Assembly: GCA_949361645.1 (NCBI GenBank)
Contig: OX442417.1
Coordinates: forward strand, 7,486,275 to 7,550,274
Origin: Spongilla lacustris
Taxonomy: Eukaryota > Porifera > Demospongiae > Spongillida > Spongillidae
Length of the DNA stretch: 64,000 nucleotides
Reading direction: 5' to 3'
A program made the translations under genes and the position numbers. Shown piece after piece: positions 22,906 to 35,018 of this stretch. Position 1 is the stretch's first letter. Each line of letters opens with the position of its first letter. Below the pieces are notes generated by a model. The model was given only the letters and a program-made list of their open reading frames with translations. It was not told the DNA's origin and made no database searches.

Positions 22906-23417
22906 TCAGATCATGGTGGTGATCTTAAATTAACTTGTGGCAACGTTGCATCCTGCATCATAGCATGCTCCTGTCAGCGCAGGAATAGGGTACACTACAA
23001 GGTCAGGAAGCTGTTGGACCTGCAGAGGTAGAGGGGGTGTGGCTGGCCCAAGACGTGTACTATGATTGCAGTGCTTTGACATCTGGGAGGTGAGGAGGTG
23101 GAGCCAACTAGGTCGTGGTGTTGATATAAACCTCTGAGCTAATCCAGCAAAACTTACCAAGAATTGTGGAGTATTGCTTAGACCTTTTTTTGGTTGTGGC
23201 CTCTTGTGGGTGAATAAGATTTGGATGCATTTAGAGATATCCAGGGACTGGAATTGAATTCAATCCTCTTTTTGATGGTTGGCTTCAGCGGCTTAAATAG
23301 ATCTTTTAGTGTTTGCAGATATGTAAATAGATTTGCATCATCGCATAACCAGCAAGTCGAGAGGTTTAACTCATGTTTAGCATCCCCTGAGTCAGAGGCA
23401 GTAGATACACTGACATG

Positions 23418-24197
23418 TAGCCTCGTCCCCAGGCCCTGTTTTATTAAAGTTACAGGGGTGAAAAACAGGGCCTGGTAGACACTGCCAGGGTCCTAGCGTG
23501 CATGCGCTAGCGATTACCGAGAATCGTGGTAATAGCATACTGTTGTAATTTTCTTTCCATACACCATCTCGTTCTCAACTCCTCCTCATCCCAGACCATT
23601 GAATATGTACATGTAGAGTTTCGTACGTCGACTTAGTACTAAGTACCACCCTTGCTCATTGAAACAAGTTCTTATATCTACGACTGGTACGTGTAGGCTG
23701 GCCACCTCATGCTACTTGCCATCTTTAGCCGAAGCCACAATGCTGTTAACCCACTTTTACTCTCGTGGTGTGCATTCATTGGAACTACCCTGCACACTTG
23801 GAAAACTTTTGGTGATGAGAAAGACGGACAAGGCCTTGGCCAATGAGTGCACACCACGAGAGTACAAGTAGGTTGTCAGCATTGTGGCTTATGGAAAGTA
23901 GCATGAGGTGGCCAGCCTACACATACCAATCACATAGATAAGAACTTTTTCCAAGGAGCAAGGGTAGTAAGTCGATGTACGAAACTCTATATATATGACA
24001 GTCTGGGGCGAGGAAGAGTTTACTCTGAAAACGAGATGGTGTACGGAAAGGTGTACAAACAAAAATTACAACAGTATGCGAATACCTAGATTCTTGGTAA
24101 TGGCTAGCGCATGCGCGGTAGGACCCTGGCAGTGTCTACCACGCCCTGTTTTTCACCCCTGTAACTTTAATAAAAACAGGGCCTGGGGATGATGCTA
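23418..24197. mobile_element. Foldback MITE with 9-bp target duplication (MULE-like)
   Basis: The 780-bp element consists of two inverted arms of about 350-370 bp (outer ends TAGCCTCGTCCCCAGG and its partner TTAGCATCATCCCCAGG) around a loop of about 70 bp. It is flanked by exact ACTGACATG direct repeats at 23409-23417 and 24198-24206. Long arms plus a 9-bp duplication fit Mutator-like elements. Each end also has its own sub-hairpin (CAGGCCCTGTTTTT ... AAAAACAGGGCCTGG). A partial relative lies at 32417-32475. No coding capacity beyond short chance frames. Confidence 0.85.
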
Positions 24198-24206
24198 ACT
24201 GACATG

Positions 24207-24640
24207 GTGAGACAACTGGTGATGTTAACTCCTTGTGGCATTATACCAAGGAACATTAGGCATATCATGCTGAGGCAAGTACAGCACTGGTAGTTACCAT
24301 GCTGGGATGGGACATTAATAGTACCATGTAGGGTATGTAGAGCCAACCCTTGGGGCGTTGGTCCTGGCCATCTTTAACTACATGTAGCACCCTTTTTGTG
24401 GAGTCTTAATCCTACCAACAGGAAACCAAAAGGGGATGGTCTCACACCTCACGCTCTGGGCATGACGCTTCCCCCTGACACAGCCAAATCCTGCACTTTG
24501 TTCTTGAGGCTCTACAAAGACTTCTTTGTCTGTAACTCATTCACCTGTTTGTCAGTTTAGTTGGCTAGCTCCTTCATCTTCTCCATACTTGTCACCAGAC
24601 TCACCATCTGCTTGTGGTTTTCTGGTGTATATTTGATGAT
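24207..24640. other. No gene recognised
   Basis: Short frames only, no domain or clear repeat. Confidence 0.5.
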
Positions 24641-24800
24641 GTCCTGTTTTCGTCACACCCATCACACAACACATGCGCATATGCCAACACATCTATATAC
24701 CAACACACATACACAACACATCATACATACATGTACATGTACACACCAACGTAACAACACAACAACACACGGCACAGACATTCATGTACACACTACATAT
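24640..24800. repeat. CACA/ACATACA-rich imperfect microsatellite
   Basis: Dense CA, ACAACA and TACATG words; the frame at 24561-24872 rich in His and Thr is a translation of it. Confidence 0.8.
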
Positions 24801-24935
24801 CACTGTGCCAGACATCGCACCGTACCTTTAGGAGCAAGATGTAGCGAGGAATTCTCTGCACAGGCAAGATGATGTAAGCTAGCAAGGTGAGGCCTGGGAC
24901 TAGCGAGGAGTGGTGAGGCATTGCTGCACAAGACA

Positions 24936-25075
24936 AGGAGTGAGGGAGGTAGGGAGGGAGGGATGGAAGGAGGGAGGGAGGAAAGGAGTTAGAGGGAGGG
25001 AGGGAGGGAGGGAGAGAGGGAGGGAGGGAGGGAGGGAGAGAGGGAGGGAGGGAGGGAAGGTGGGAGGAAGGGAGA
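24936..25075. repeat. (GGGA)n microsatellite
   Basis: Nearly pure GGGA/GGGAGA tandem tract of about 140 bp. Confidence 0.9.
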
Positions 25076-25079
25076 CTTA

Positions 25080-26640
25080 GATTCTATTTGTTTCCTAAAC
25101 TATAATACTGGTATGTATTAAACAGTTGCATGTAAATGATCCAACAAACTCTAGAGCTCTGGTGTTAATTTCTCACTCCATCCACCCCTTGTACATTTTA
25201 AGGTACTATATGCCATGCTGTTCTTTATTGGATGCAAAGCAATCAACAGGATGATCTATATGATGTGGTATGCCATTAGCACTGAGAAAAACATAGGCAT
25301 TGTGTTCATGTCCATGAAGATATATACATTGACGAATCATATTTATATTTCATGCCAGAGTGCTAGCACATACATGTACATGTACATGTAAACCAAGTAC
25401 TTCGACTAAGAATTTAAATTTCAAAAATCCTTATTCTACACACCCAGGAAATTCCAAAAATGTATCAAATATGAACCAAAGCCCATCCATGTATCATATA
25501 TGGGCACATAATAATAATAATATACATGTTGTACATGTATAATACACTGTAACATATTTAAGTATTGCGGCACATATTAGCCACGTGTAACATATGGAAC
25601 AAATATGTGAAACATATGATGCCCATATTGGCACTATCAAAATGGCACCAGTATATGAGTCCACCATAATATTACCTGTTAACACAGCTATGAGGTTCAC
25701 CGGGCTCTAGTTTCTATGACGCTTGCGATCAGCCATAGAAGACATACTTGCAAACTGATGCTTGTACATACATCCTCAAAATATATTTGAAGAGTCCATT
25801 ATAAATGTGGCACGATTCACACTCATTGATCACGTAATCTTCTTCGACGCCATGAATAGTGCTACAGGTACATGTACTAGTGTTACGTTCTTTCACTGTG
25901 GCTGTAGTGTTTTACAGCTTATGCTAGCTAGCTGTATATTTTTTTACGTTTGCCTCTATAAGATAAGAAGGAGCTTAGAAAGTCGGTTGCATGAAAGAAG
26001 AATTTTTTTTTTTTGGGGGGGGGGGGGGGGGGGGAATCGAACATCTACAATATGATCCTGCCTGTATGGGAGTGGGCATATCTGTTACACTGGTGGATGT
26101 TTTTATACATGTGATACTTCTAAGCACTATAATCTTATCAGTCCTCAGATTTTTTAACCATGTGTATTAGGCTTTATACGCTCAAGCATTGCGTTTATTA
26201 ATAGCCCCATGTCCAGTATTATACATCACAATTGATGCATATTCATACATACATGCTCCACAGGTGCAGGTGTTGATAGGTATTACAGATTTTGCAAGAT
26301 TCAGTTTGAATATCCATCAGAACTTCATCGTCATGAACTATACAGCAGCCACAGAGAATTTGCTACAGCTCTTGAGTATCATAAGACAAATGATGTAAGT
26401 ACAATATAAATTAAAATATTCACCTATGCAGGTTAATAGATAGAGCAGACTGTGGTGTCAGTTTAGATTCCATGTGTCCTGAAGTACCAACACATAGGAA
26501 TCAGAATGTGTAAATATTGCACCAGGGGGGTCTGTCTCTGAATCAGATATTCAGTCTGAATCTGAATGTGAAGACCCTACCATGACGTGTACAGCAAATA
26601 ACAAACCCTAACCTATAATCACCGGTAGTACGTTTTTATA
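25080..26640. other. No gene recognised; TACATGTA words and a T/G homopolymer junction
   Basis: Includes TACATGTACATGTACATGTA at 25373-25390 and a 13-T/18-G run at about 26002-26033. Frames of 60-97 codons show no family motifs. Confidence 0.5.
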
Positions 26641-27060
26641 AAGGGTGACCGTCACACTAATTTTTTTCTTTGGTGTGATACATGTAATCACACCATTGAG
26701 TGAGCTTGTGTTGATTCACTCCTTTATTTGGTGTGACCATCACTCCGCTTTGTTGTACGAATGATTGATGCCATTGTGGGATAAAAGATAACTTAGTTAC
26801 ATATTAAACATTAATGTTGTCATAGCTTGAGTAGTTAGGGAAAGGGCTGAAGTGCATATGGTCATGGGTTCAAATCCTGGCCAATACAAAACCTTTTGTT
26901 TTTCTCCTGCTTTTTTGGGTGAAATCATCTGCCCTTAGTGTGACCGTCGCACCTGATTTGGTGTGTCTATTGGCGTACTATGTTCACACCAAAGAATAGG
27001 GGGCGGGGCACCTTCACACTTTTATTTGCTGTGTGGCAATGACAAGTGTGTTAAAACTTG
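26641..27060. mobile_element. GTGTGACCGTCAC repeat enclosing a tRNA-like SINE head
   Basis: At 26821-26885 TAGCTTGAGTAGTTAGGG resembles an A box. GGTTCAAATCC, about 44 nt downstream, is a near-perfect B box, followed by CCAATACAAAACCTTTTG; this is the layout of a tRNA-derived SINE head. Around it the words GGTGTGACCGTCACAC, GTGTGACCATCAC and GTGTGACCGTCGCACC recur. A functional tRNA is unlikely because the stems do not pair cleanly. Confidence 0.5.
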
Positions 27061-28155
27061 CTGAAATTATATATTTATCTTCTTGTATTCAGGTGTATAT
27101 GCAGCATCTGGAAAGCAGTGCAGATCGTGAATCATTTCCTTCTTAACAGTTTGCACTTTTGTATGCATTTATTCACTCATGCTCTGGTATGTCGTGCTTT
27201 GGAGATGACGAATCGACAGTAATTGCATTTGCATATATACATGTACTGTTAGGGGAAAAGAAATGTGAAATTTATTAGCCACATTTTCAAAATGGACAAT
27301 CCATCGTCACCATCATTGTATCATTTATAGAGATATATATAATATCAAGTTACTTTACCTGGTTAATCAGCACACCATCACTGTTATGTGTAATTATATA
27401 AAGTTTTTGCATGTTATTTCATTGCACTGTTATAGATCTTAATTAAACAGATCACTGGTATGTGTAATTATATAATGTGTTTACATATTATTTTATCACA
27501 CAATTTTAGATCTTAAACAGACTGCCAACTATTTTCAAACATTCCATTTATATGCGTACTGAGTTGGAGAACCCTTTTATCTAAATGGGCCCATTGATGT
27601 TGTGTGGTGTTCTTATATCAGCACTCTATAAAAAAGATTGCCAGTATCACACACAGTTGTGAATGTATCGTAAATTGCATTGGTCTTTTAGTTTCAGTGA
27701 AATATGTGTATAATTCATAGTGAGATGTGGGAGGCTGCAGATGATTGGATATCCAGCTGTTGCAATTTGAATTTTAGTGATGTTGTTTAGGGAGTAAACA
27801 ATGTTTAATGTTTTGATGAAGGGCGAATGGTCATGCACCACCCCTTCCAGCTTTGATAGGGCATGGGAAGCATATAGTATGTTGAAAGGGGGCTTTGTCT
27901 AGGGTAAGCAGGCCAAGCCTGCCTCTCTGTCTGCAACCCTCCCCTCTAAACAACGTATCCCCAAATTAGATTGCCTCTGTCTGGTTTCATGTATTGTATG
28001 TATATATAAATGGTGTTCTTGGGAAAGCAGCCATTCAGTCTCATAGCCAGCTGCCTATCAATGACCTGAAAATTGCTGACCCACCCACCACTCCGCTTGT
28101 GCATTGATTGTACCTTGTACACTGTCATACATCAATGGCAGACGGCACCCTTCAG
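27061..28155. other. No gene recognised; imperfect ~85-bp duplication
   Basis: A unit including TATGTGTAATTATATAA and ATAGATCTTAA is repeated near 27383-27450 and 27458-27530. Nothing else is recognised. Confidence 0.5.
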
Positions 28156-28159
28156 GCTT

Positions 28160-28345
28160 CTACCCTGACCAACCACGTCAAACCCATGACCGCGTCATGG
28201 TGTGGCACACCTGGTCGCACCAGCACTACCTTGGTCCCAGGTCAGTCAGCGGGGAGGGCCTACCACTCACCATGACCACGTCATGGTAATGGCACGTCTG
28301 GTTGCACCCAAGGCAAGCCAGCGCTACCTTGGTCCCAGATTAGGC
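28160..28345. repeat. ~95-bp tandem duplication
   Basis: CATGACCRCGTCATGG, GCRCGYCTGGTYGCACC and CACTACCTTGGTCCCAG/GCTACCTTGGTCCCAG occur twice in the same order. Confidence 0.65.
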
Positions 28346-28456
28346 CTGATGGGTACACCCTGTCACCAGGAAGCCGCCTGACCCCTTTTGGGCAAAACTG
28401 TTATCCGTCAATTAGTATAGATGCATGAAAGGGGTTGAGGGAACTCAGTTAGCGAT

Positions 28457-28640
28457 ATGCATTAGCACAGTATGAGCATTCATACAGCATTAAGGAGTAC
28501 ATGTATGCATTAGCATGGAATGAGCATTCTTACAGTATTAGGGAGTAGTAATTGCATTAGCATGGAATGAGCATTCTTATAGCATTAAGGAGTACATGTA
28601 TGCATTAGCACGGAATGAGCATTATTCATACAGCATTAAT
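28457..28640. repeat. Four-copy tandem repeat of ~49 bp
   Basis: The unit GCATTAGCAYGGAATGAGCA followed by TTCWTACAGCATTAAGGAGT is present four times with a few substitutions. Confidence 0.8.
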
Positions 28641-29015
28641 TATCATTACCTTGGATTGGAACCGGTGGTAGCTAAAGTACAGCAATATTACATTGATCAG
28701 TCTAAGCTCGCGTAATAGATGACATTTTACATTATATTTGTAGGCACGTGATAAGGAGATTCGTTTGTCAGTTCTCCCCCTATACAATATGTGGCAGGCT
28801 GTTTCCCATCACTTACTTTAACAGCAGAGGATGATGCTCTTTCCCATGGTGATGAAGTCTATAAAGGAAAATCAGATTGTCAGAGTATTGCCTGCACCCA
28901 ATTGTGTTGCAATTCTGGTACAGAATATAGTGATGATGTAATATTATCCCTCTATGCAAATAGGAAACAAAATGCTTCACCTCTCCACATCCTATGAAGG
29001 AGAAAGCTAATAGAA

Positions 29016-29520
29016 ATGGCTGTGGTCGTTCCTCCATTATTGCTGTACTCTGATGATCTCAGTGGAAAGCGCAACAAACAATTGAATCTGTTTGACATAT
29101 GGTGTTTGCTTTTGGCTGGTCTTCCAAAAAGGCAAAACCATCAACTCCGTCATTTTCATCAGTTGTGTGCATCTAATACCACAACAGCAGTTGACATGAT
29201 GAGTTCTTTTGTCAAAGATCTTTGCACGCTGGAAAAGGGAGTGGTGATGTTTGATGCCATGTCGAACCATACTGTATTTGTTATTGCTCCAGTGCTTGCG
29301 ATACTCTGTGACAATCCCAGAGCTTCAAAAATTCTTGGCCACATGACTGGAGGACCAATAATGTTCTGCAGAGTGTGTAAGGTATGTACACTTGTACAGT
29401 CATTTAATTCCACCCTGATGTACTGTTAATTCAACCTTATAGGCCAATGTAAATGAGTCACCTGATATGCAAAGTAAGGAGGCAAGCATATCTGAATTTC
29501 AGAAAATTGCTTCAGCACTT
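29016..29520 (+). pseudogene. CACTA/Plavaka-like transposase fragment, two exons
   Basis: Exon 1 (29016-29381) encodes LLLYSDDLSGKRNKQLN, FDIWCLLLAGLP, HQLCASN and LCDNPRASKIL, ending FCRVCK at an AAG|GTATGT donor. After a 61-bp intron a second exon (from 29443) reads ANVNESPDMQSK and stops at 29526. The SDD-SGN-SK...WN and CDNPRAS motifs are typical of a large eukaryotic transposase family that I associate with CACTA-type (CMC) elements, though the superfamily name is from memory. Only the central part is present; no inverted ends or other exons were found within a few kb. Confidence 0.6.
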
Positions 29521-30179
29521 TGGGAATGACAAACTGAGCTGAAGACTGCATCTGCATGGGCTGTGTGATAAGCAAACAGCAATATTAGACCTATTGATTG
29601 ATGCTTTTCTGTAAATTTGCAATGTAAATATATAATTTTGATATCTTATTTTAAAATATACAGGTGTTTTCCTCTTGAGGCAAATTGTACACACTTTTGC
29701 TGGAACCACTGAAATACTTTGCTAACACCCTTCTGGGTAAATTCAAAATTGGAGAGCAAAGACAAACTGAAACTTGAGGTTTTTATGGAGGCCTACAATA
29801 ACTCTGGATTTCATATCAGTGGAGGACTCTATGGACCAATTATTAAATAATGATCGGTATATTATTCCCAATCATTGCTATAATATTTAGTCTGGTTGTA
29901 CTCTTTTACGTGCAGGTTCAGCAGTGATATACTGAGGCTGTTTAAATCACCTGAAGTGCAACTATTTATGTATGGTGGTGAAATGCAGTCAAAACCAAAC
30001 GCTAAATAATAAAGGGTATGACAACACTTTTTTTAATGTACACATATATACACTAAGCAGAAAAGAACAAAGTTATTAAGATACAAGAATGGATGGATTA
30101 ATTGGCACAGTTAACTTTGTACTTAAAGGAGGAGAGTGGCCCCTTTGAGGCTGGACTATATTGTGCATATATTGCAGCA

Positions 30180-30764
30180 ACACATGTGCAGGTGGATGAG
30201 AAAGTGCTTATAATACTTCTGTCCACCAATGACCAATCCACAGGCTTTTCACCATTTTGTATATTGCTTGGCCATCAAGCAAGGTTACCTGTTGGTCTTG
30301 CTTATGGGACTGCCCCTATGGAAGAGATGACAACACAGGAGTATGTCAGAAATCTGTGGCAAACAGTGGAGAAAGCTTATTCGACAGTTAGGAATCACAC
30401 GGGTGCTCTGGAGGGACAGAAGGAGTTGTATGACAGAAGATGAATATCCAATGGGTGATTTAGTTTGGCTGCACAACCCAGTGTAATCCCTAAAGGAGCG
30501 AAGAGGAAATTACACTGTCCATGGACTGGGCCCTATAAAGTTGTGAAGAAACTGTCCACAGTTGTCTATAGGATTCAAGACACACGACCAAATAGGCACA
30601 ATCGTTTGGTGGTCCATTTGGATCGCTTGAAGCCAGGAGCAATCCCAGGGGAGGATCACTCATCACATGGAGTAGAAAAACAGTTGCCTCTCCTGCACGA
30701 GCATCGACATGTGGGTGCAGATTTGAGGGATGAGGAATTAAGTTCTGGAGATACAGCCAAGTGA
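30180..30764 (+). pseudogene. Gypsy-type integrase C-terminal fragment
   Basis: Three frame segments carry, in order, STGFSPFCILLGHQARLPV (after the catalytic core), VEKAYSTVRNHTGALEGQKE, a YPMGDLVWLHNP segment, and the GPY-type module CPWTGPYKVVKKLSTVVYRI ending in HNRLVVHLDRLKP. This is the C-terminal part of a Gypsy integrase and overlaps the end of the 16-kb fragment in family position, so it is a separate copy. Frame changes near 30440 and 30490 and a stop before PSVIPKGAKRK mark it as dead. No LTR, reverse transcriptase or RNase H was recognised nearby. Confidence 0.8.
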
Positions 30765-31458
30765 TAGAGGATAAATGAGACAGCAGGAGCTACCTGAACC
30801 ATGAGGATGGGCATGAAGCCCTAGAGAGTGATGTCCAGAATGGAGAACTTCCTCAACAGGAGGTCCCATCGCAAAAAGAGCAAAATTGATACCTAGGCAT
30901 AATCGTTGCTGTTCATGTGCCAGTGTTATAGTGCCAAACCAGCCACAACGGAGCGCTTAACTTCTTGATATTAAGCTTTCGTATAAAAACAAGGCCAAGG
31001 GGCTATATGAGACATCACAAACATGAGAAAGATTATAGCTTAATTTTGGTGTAATACTAAGGAGGCACAACATTGTTGTAGGTGCATTACCATATTAAAT
31101 CTCGAACGTTTGTCACATGTATTAGCGAAGCCTTATACTGTTATTAAACAAGGGTATTACCGCAGCACACTTTTGGGGTGTTCGCAGATAACTGACACAG
31201 GTATTAATAACCGGAATAATATGATACAACATGAATTGATATTAAGAAACTATACAACAACAGCTGAATTGATTATAATAAAACGTTGACAACACTGCAT
31301 GATCAAAACTACACTATAAGCATGTCTTTAGGACCTATATCGGCTATTTGACGATAGAGTTGAGTGTTTCTCTGCATGCTTCGTGTTCGGACACAAAAAA
31401 AATGAAGAAAATACATAAAGGTCAGGTTCCAATATGAGACATGCCTGACCTTAATTGA
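30765..31458. other. No gene recognised
   Basis: AT-rich sequence downstream of the Gypsy fragment; no clear LTR-like repeat pair. Confidence 0.45.
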
Positions 31459-31626
31459 CACAGCAAAAAAACGCATCAAATCAATTATTGATTTTGAACA
31501 GATTTTAATTAAATCAACGCATGATTTCACAGCAAAATCAAGTGCACTTGCATGATTTGCGATTGATTTTACTGTGAAGATCAATTGTGAATCAATAATT
31601 GATTTGACGCGTTATTTTTTGCTGTG
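31459..31626. mobile_element. 168-bp MITE with 3-bp TGA target duplication
   Basis: The ends CACAGCAAAAAAACGC and the reverse complement of the right end (CACAGCAAAAAATAACGC) are inverted, followed by TCAAATCAATTATTGATT in both arms. TGA flanks both sides. A truncated relative lies at 8594-8680. A 3-bp duplication fits PIF/Harbinger-type MITEs but the sequence TGA is not the classic TWA. Confidence 0.7.
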
Positions 31627-32159
31627 TGAATCTTGGTGCCGCCGTCATGTATGTTCGCTAAGCAGATCGGTGACAATAACAACGTCAATCGTACCAATTG
31701 TTACGCTTACCTCAAAAGGTTCCGACAAGCTAAGGTACTTACCTGCCTTAAGCAGGGCTCTTTATAGTGAGACAGCGCAGCAAGCGGTACGTAATTGGTA
31801 GTAATGGAGAGTCATACAGTCCAGGGATTCCGATCGCAAACTTGATGAACTTTCTTCAATGTCCGCAATTCGTGTAACTCGAATGCATCGCTCAACGCTG
31901 GAAGAGGCTTAAAAAATACAACTAAAAACAAAACAACTTACCTTCATGTATTTACCGAATAGAGAACGTGCTTATACTAAGGTCACTCATGGGCAATGAA
32001 ATAAATTCATAGCATGACCTCAAAAGTTTGATATAAATCAAAATGAAGCACAAACAGGTGGAGTAAACTGGATGTTTTACATGTGAGGAAAGCTCAACAG
32101 GACTTTTGAGTCGTTCCAAAGATTGCACTTCACTCACAGTCCAACACAAACAAACTCAT

Positions 32160-32640
32160 CGAACATGAGTTTCTGTGTATGTTGTGTACATGTAGACACA
32201 TGCATTATACACATGCACGCACATAAATACACATACACATGTGTGCATTGTGCATGTGTGTGCATTATGTGTGCATGTGTATGTGCGAATAATGTGTGCA
32301 TGTGTGCATGTGTGCATTGTGTGCATGTGATGTGTATGCATGTGTGTATGTCTGCATGTGTGTATCATGTAGTACTGTCTGTGTGCATGTGTGTGTCATG
32401 TGTGTGAGTACTTATTAGCCTCATCCCCACCCCAATTTTTTATTTAAGTTACCAGGGGAAAAATAGGGCCTGGTATCGTCTTATGTGTGCATTATGTATG
32501 TTTGTGCATGCTTATGTGTGTATGTGCATGTGTGCCTGTGCATGTGTATGTGTATGTGTGTGCATGTGCATGTGTATGTGTATGTGTGTGAATGTGCATG
32601 TGTGTGCATGTGTGTGCATGTGTGTGTGCATGTGTATATA
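32160..32640. repeat. TGTGCATG-rich microsatellite tracts with an embedded MITE end
   Basis: Two tracts of GTGTGCATGTGTATG words (about 32180-32410 and 32480-32640) flank 32417-32475. That segment matches one end of the foldback MITE at 23418 (TAGCCTCATCCCC ... ATAGGGCCTGG). The long His/Thr and Cys/Val frames on both strands are repeat translations. Confidence 0.8.
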
Positions 32641-34106
32641 TGTTCCGCGCGAATTGTAAATTTGCGCAATTTCGAAATTGCGTGCGCAATTTGAAAATTT
32701 CGAAATTGGGTACCGATTTGGAAACTGTCCTCCGATTTTAAAATTGCCACCCAATTTCGAAATTGTGCTGCGCAATTTCGAAATCGCGTAACTTCGAAAT
32801 GCATGCGCACTTTGAAAACTTTCATAACGAAAACAATACGTGCAATGTTGACATAAGAATAAGCTAATGCAGAACATACATTTCAATCAACACCATTAGA
32901 CCGAGATAACTTCTTTTCTAGCTATGTCTTCCATCATAATGTTAGGGTCCAGCTTGCCTGTAAATGGCATCATCAACCGGCTATCAAAACACTTTACTAG
33001 GTGGATCTGCATTGCACTCTGATCCCAAATCTTTGATGAGGGTAGTTCACCATTGCAAAGTGCTGTATAGCTGTTGCAATCGTAAACAGACCGCAGTCAT
33101 TGCACCCTGACTGCTTTTGGCATTTTATTGTGACTTTCATTGGATAAATGGCAGCCACTCAGACCACACAGGTTGACTGTCCCCTTCATGTGCATAGAGA
33201 TGACACCCAGGTAGCTTCTCTACCATGCCATTGCCTTGCTCAATGAGACCCTGGCATTTAGAGTTTCTTGGTCGGCCGTTTACAACTATCACTTCCCCAG
33301 GCCATTCTTTAACTATGCTGTGAATGATCTCATTCACAAACTGCCATCCATTATCAGAATGCACATACAAGATCTTTGGGGTACCTAAGACAGCAAACAC
33401 TTGGTTTGATAGTGCAACGGCAACTTCAGCTGCTGATTTTCACACTAATGGAAATAGCGCATGAAATTTTGCCCAGTGGTCCATATAATGACCAATCCAC
33501 TTAAAGGATCCATCAGGCCTGTGCCTCATATCAATAAGATCAATCTGGAAATAATAAATAATAATTTGTGAAAAATATACCATTATCTAACCTGGCCTCT
33601 TGTCATAAAGCCTGATGAAATAATTGGTCTCAGTGGAGCACGGGTTGACTGTGGTTTTCTTGCATGACACAAGAGACATAGTTGTACAAACTTGTCCACA
33701 GCAGATCTTGGAATGCATCTATATAACTTTGATATCTTCAAAGTAGAGACCATGCAGTTTAAAAATCACATAGCGTACAGTACATTTTACCTCCTGTATG
33801 GCCTTCTTAGTACTTACTACTGATGTGTCCCTTTTGCCTGCAGTGAACTTTTTCAATTATATCAAAGAACTCATCTATAAACGCTACACGTCTCCATTTG
33901 GCCATAACCGTTGTGTCATTAGTATTCTGCGAATTCAACACGTAGATATGTAAGTGTGTGGCATGTGGCACGCGTGAGTGGTGTGCTTCGTCACGTTACC
34001 TGGTTTTTGGCTGGGAGACACAGCACGTGTTTAACTCCTAGTGCAGGGTGGTTAATCAGTTCAAAGCGTTTTTTTTTTCCCCAGAATTTGAATTGTGAGC
34101 TGTAAG

Positions 34107-35018
34107 CAGGGTTGCCGAAAGTCAGGCCAGGGTCCGGCCTGTGACCTGAAGGTCAGGCCAGGGCTCCGGCCCGTGGCCTGAAAGGTCGACCCGAATGATA
34201 CAATTATTAAATTTCATGTTAAAATTATTAAATATTTATTGACAATCAATTAATTATGACGCGCGTGACGTTTATTCGAACGACCTACGTAGAGAAGTTA
34301 AGGATGAGTTTGATGCTTGGCTTTCAGTTTCCGAAACACGACAAGTGAATGCTACTTCTCCTATAGATTCACTTGCATGGTGGAAATTGCACGACTCGCG
34401 TTTTCCAAGAATTTCTAAGCTTGCAATAAAGTACCGCTTGGCAATCCCTGCCTCATCTGCACCATCTGAGCGGGTATTTTCTAGAGCCAAGCTTATTCAA
34501 CAGCGTCAAAGATGGAATCTTCTCCCTCAGCGACTGGAGGCGTGCATAATGCTTAAGCACAATGCATGGGTGCTGAGCAGTTAGATTAGTTACGTCTGGA
34601 CCGGTCTCGGCGGTCTGGTTCATCTGCGCAACTTACTGATGTATGCGGCATAATCGTGTGACTGATTAATTAACAGTGATTGTATATACCATTTGGTTAG
34701 GGCAAATGTGAGGGCTATTTTGTGCAGACTTTCCTGCCCTCATCAGGAATACATTTGAGTTTGTATGTTGTTTTGTGACTTGTGTGTAGTTTAATCTGTA
34801 TATACATGTAAAAAATATAATTAAAAAATATAATATAATCTTGTGATAATATTATTCAAGTTTATTAAGTTTAATAATCTAACCACATCTTTAATAAGTG
34901 GCCTTTCAGGCCGGGTTCCGGCCTGAAGGTCAGGCCAGAAGGTCCGGCCTGAAAGGTCGGCCTGAAAGGTCGGCCTGAAAGGTCGGCCTGAAAGGTCGGC
35001 CGGCCTTCGGCAACCCTG
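34107..35018 (+). mobile_element. 912-bp non-autonomous hAT element with perfect 8-bp target duplication
   Basis: It begins CAGGGTTGCCGAAAG and ends CTTCGGCAACCCTG, so the termini are inverted for 13 bases. It is flanked by GCTGTAAG at 34099-34106 and 35019-35026. Just inside each end are repeated GGTCAGGCC / GGCCTGAAAGGTC words (34120-34190; 34900-35005), typical subterminal repeats for hAT elements. It keeps one plus-strand exon encoding the hAT dimerisation domain. Confidence 0.92.
34276..34584 (+). pseudogene. hAT transposase C-terminal (dimerisation) domain remnant
   Basis: The frame, open from upstream of the Met at 34345, encodes LRREVKDEFDAWL, then DSLAWWKLHDSRFPRISKLA and IPASSAPSERVFSRA, ending LLPQRLEACIMLKHN before TAG. 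These are the W-W and A-S-S-A-x-S-E-R-x-F-S hallmarks of the hATC domain near the transposase C-terminus. The BED finger and catalytic core are missing, so this is what an internal deletion has left behind. Confidence 0.88.

Noticed and set aside
26002..26080. Reverse-oriented tRNA-like B box next to the G run (GGGAATCGAACATC)
   Set aside because: No matching A box or stems; the G run makes the resemblance unreliable.
32123..32886. Long frames in the TGTGCATG region
   Set aside because: Repeat translation plus the inverted end of the integrase element.
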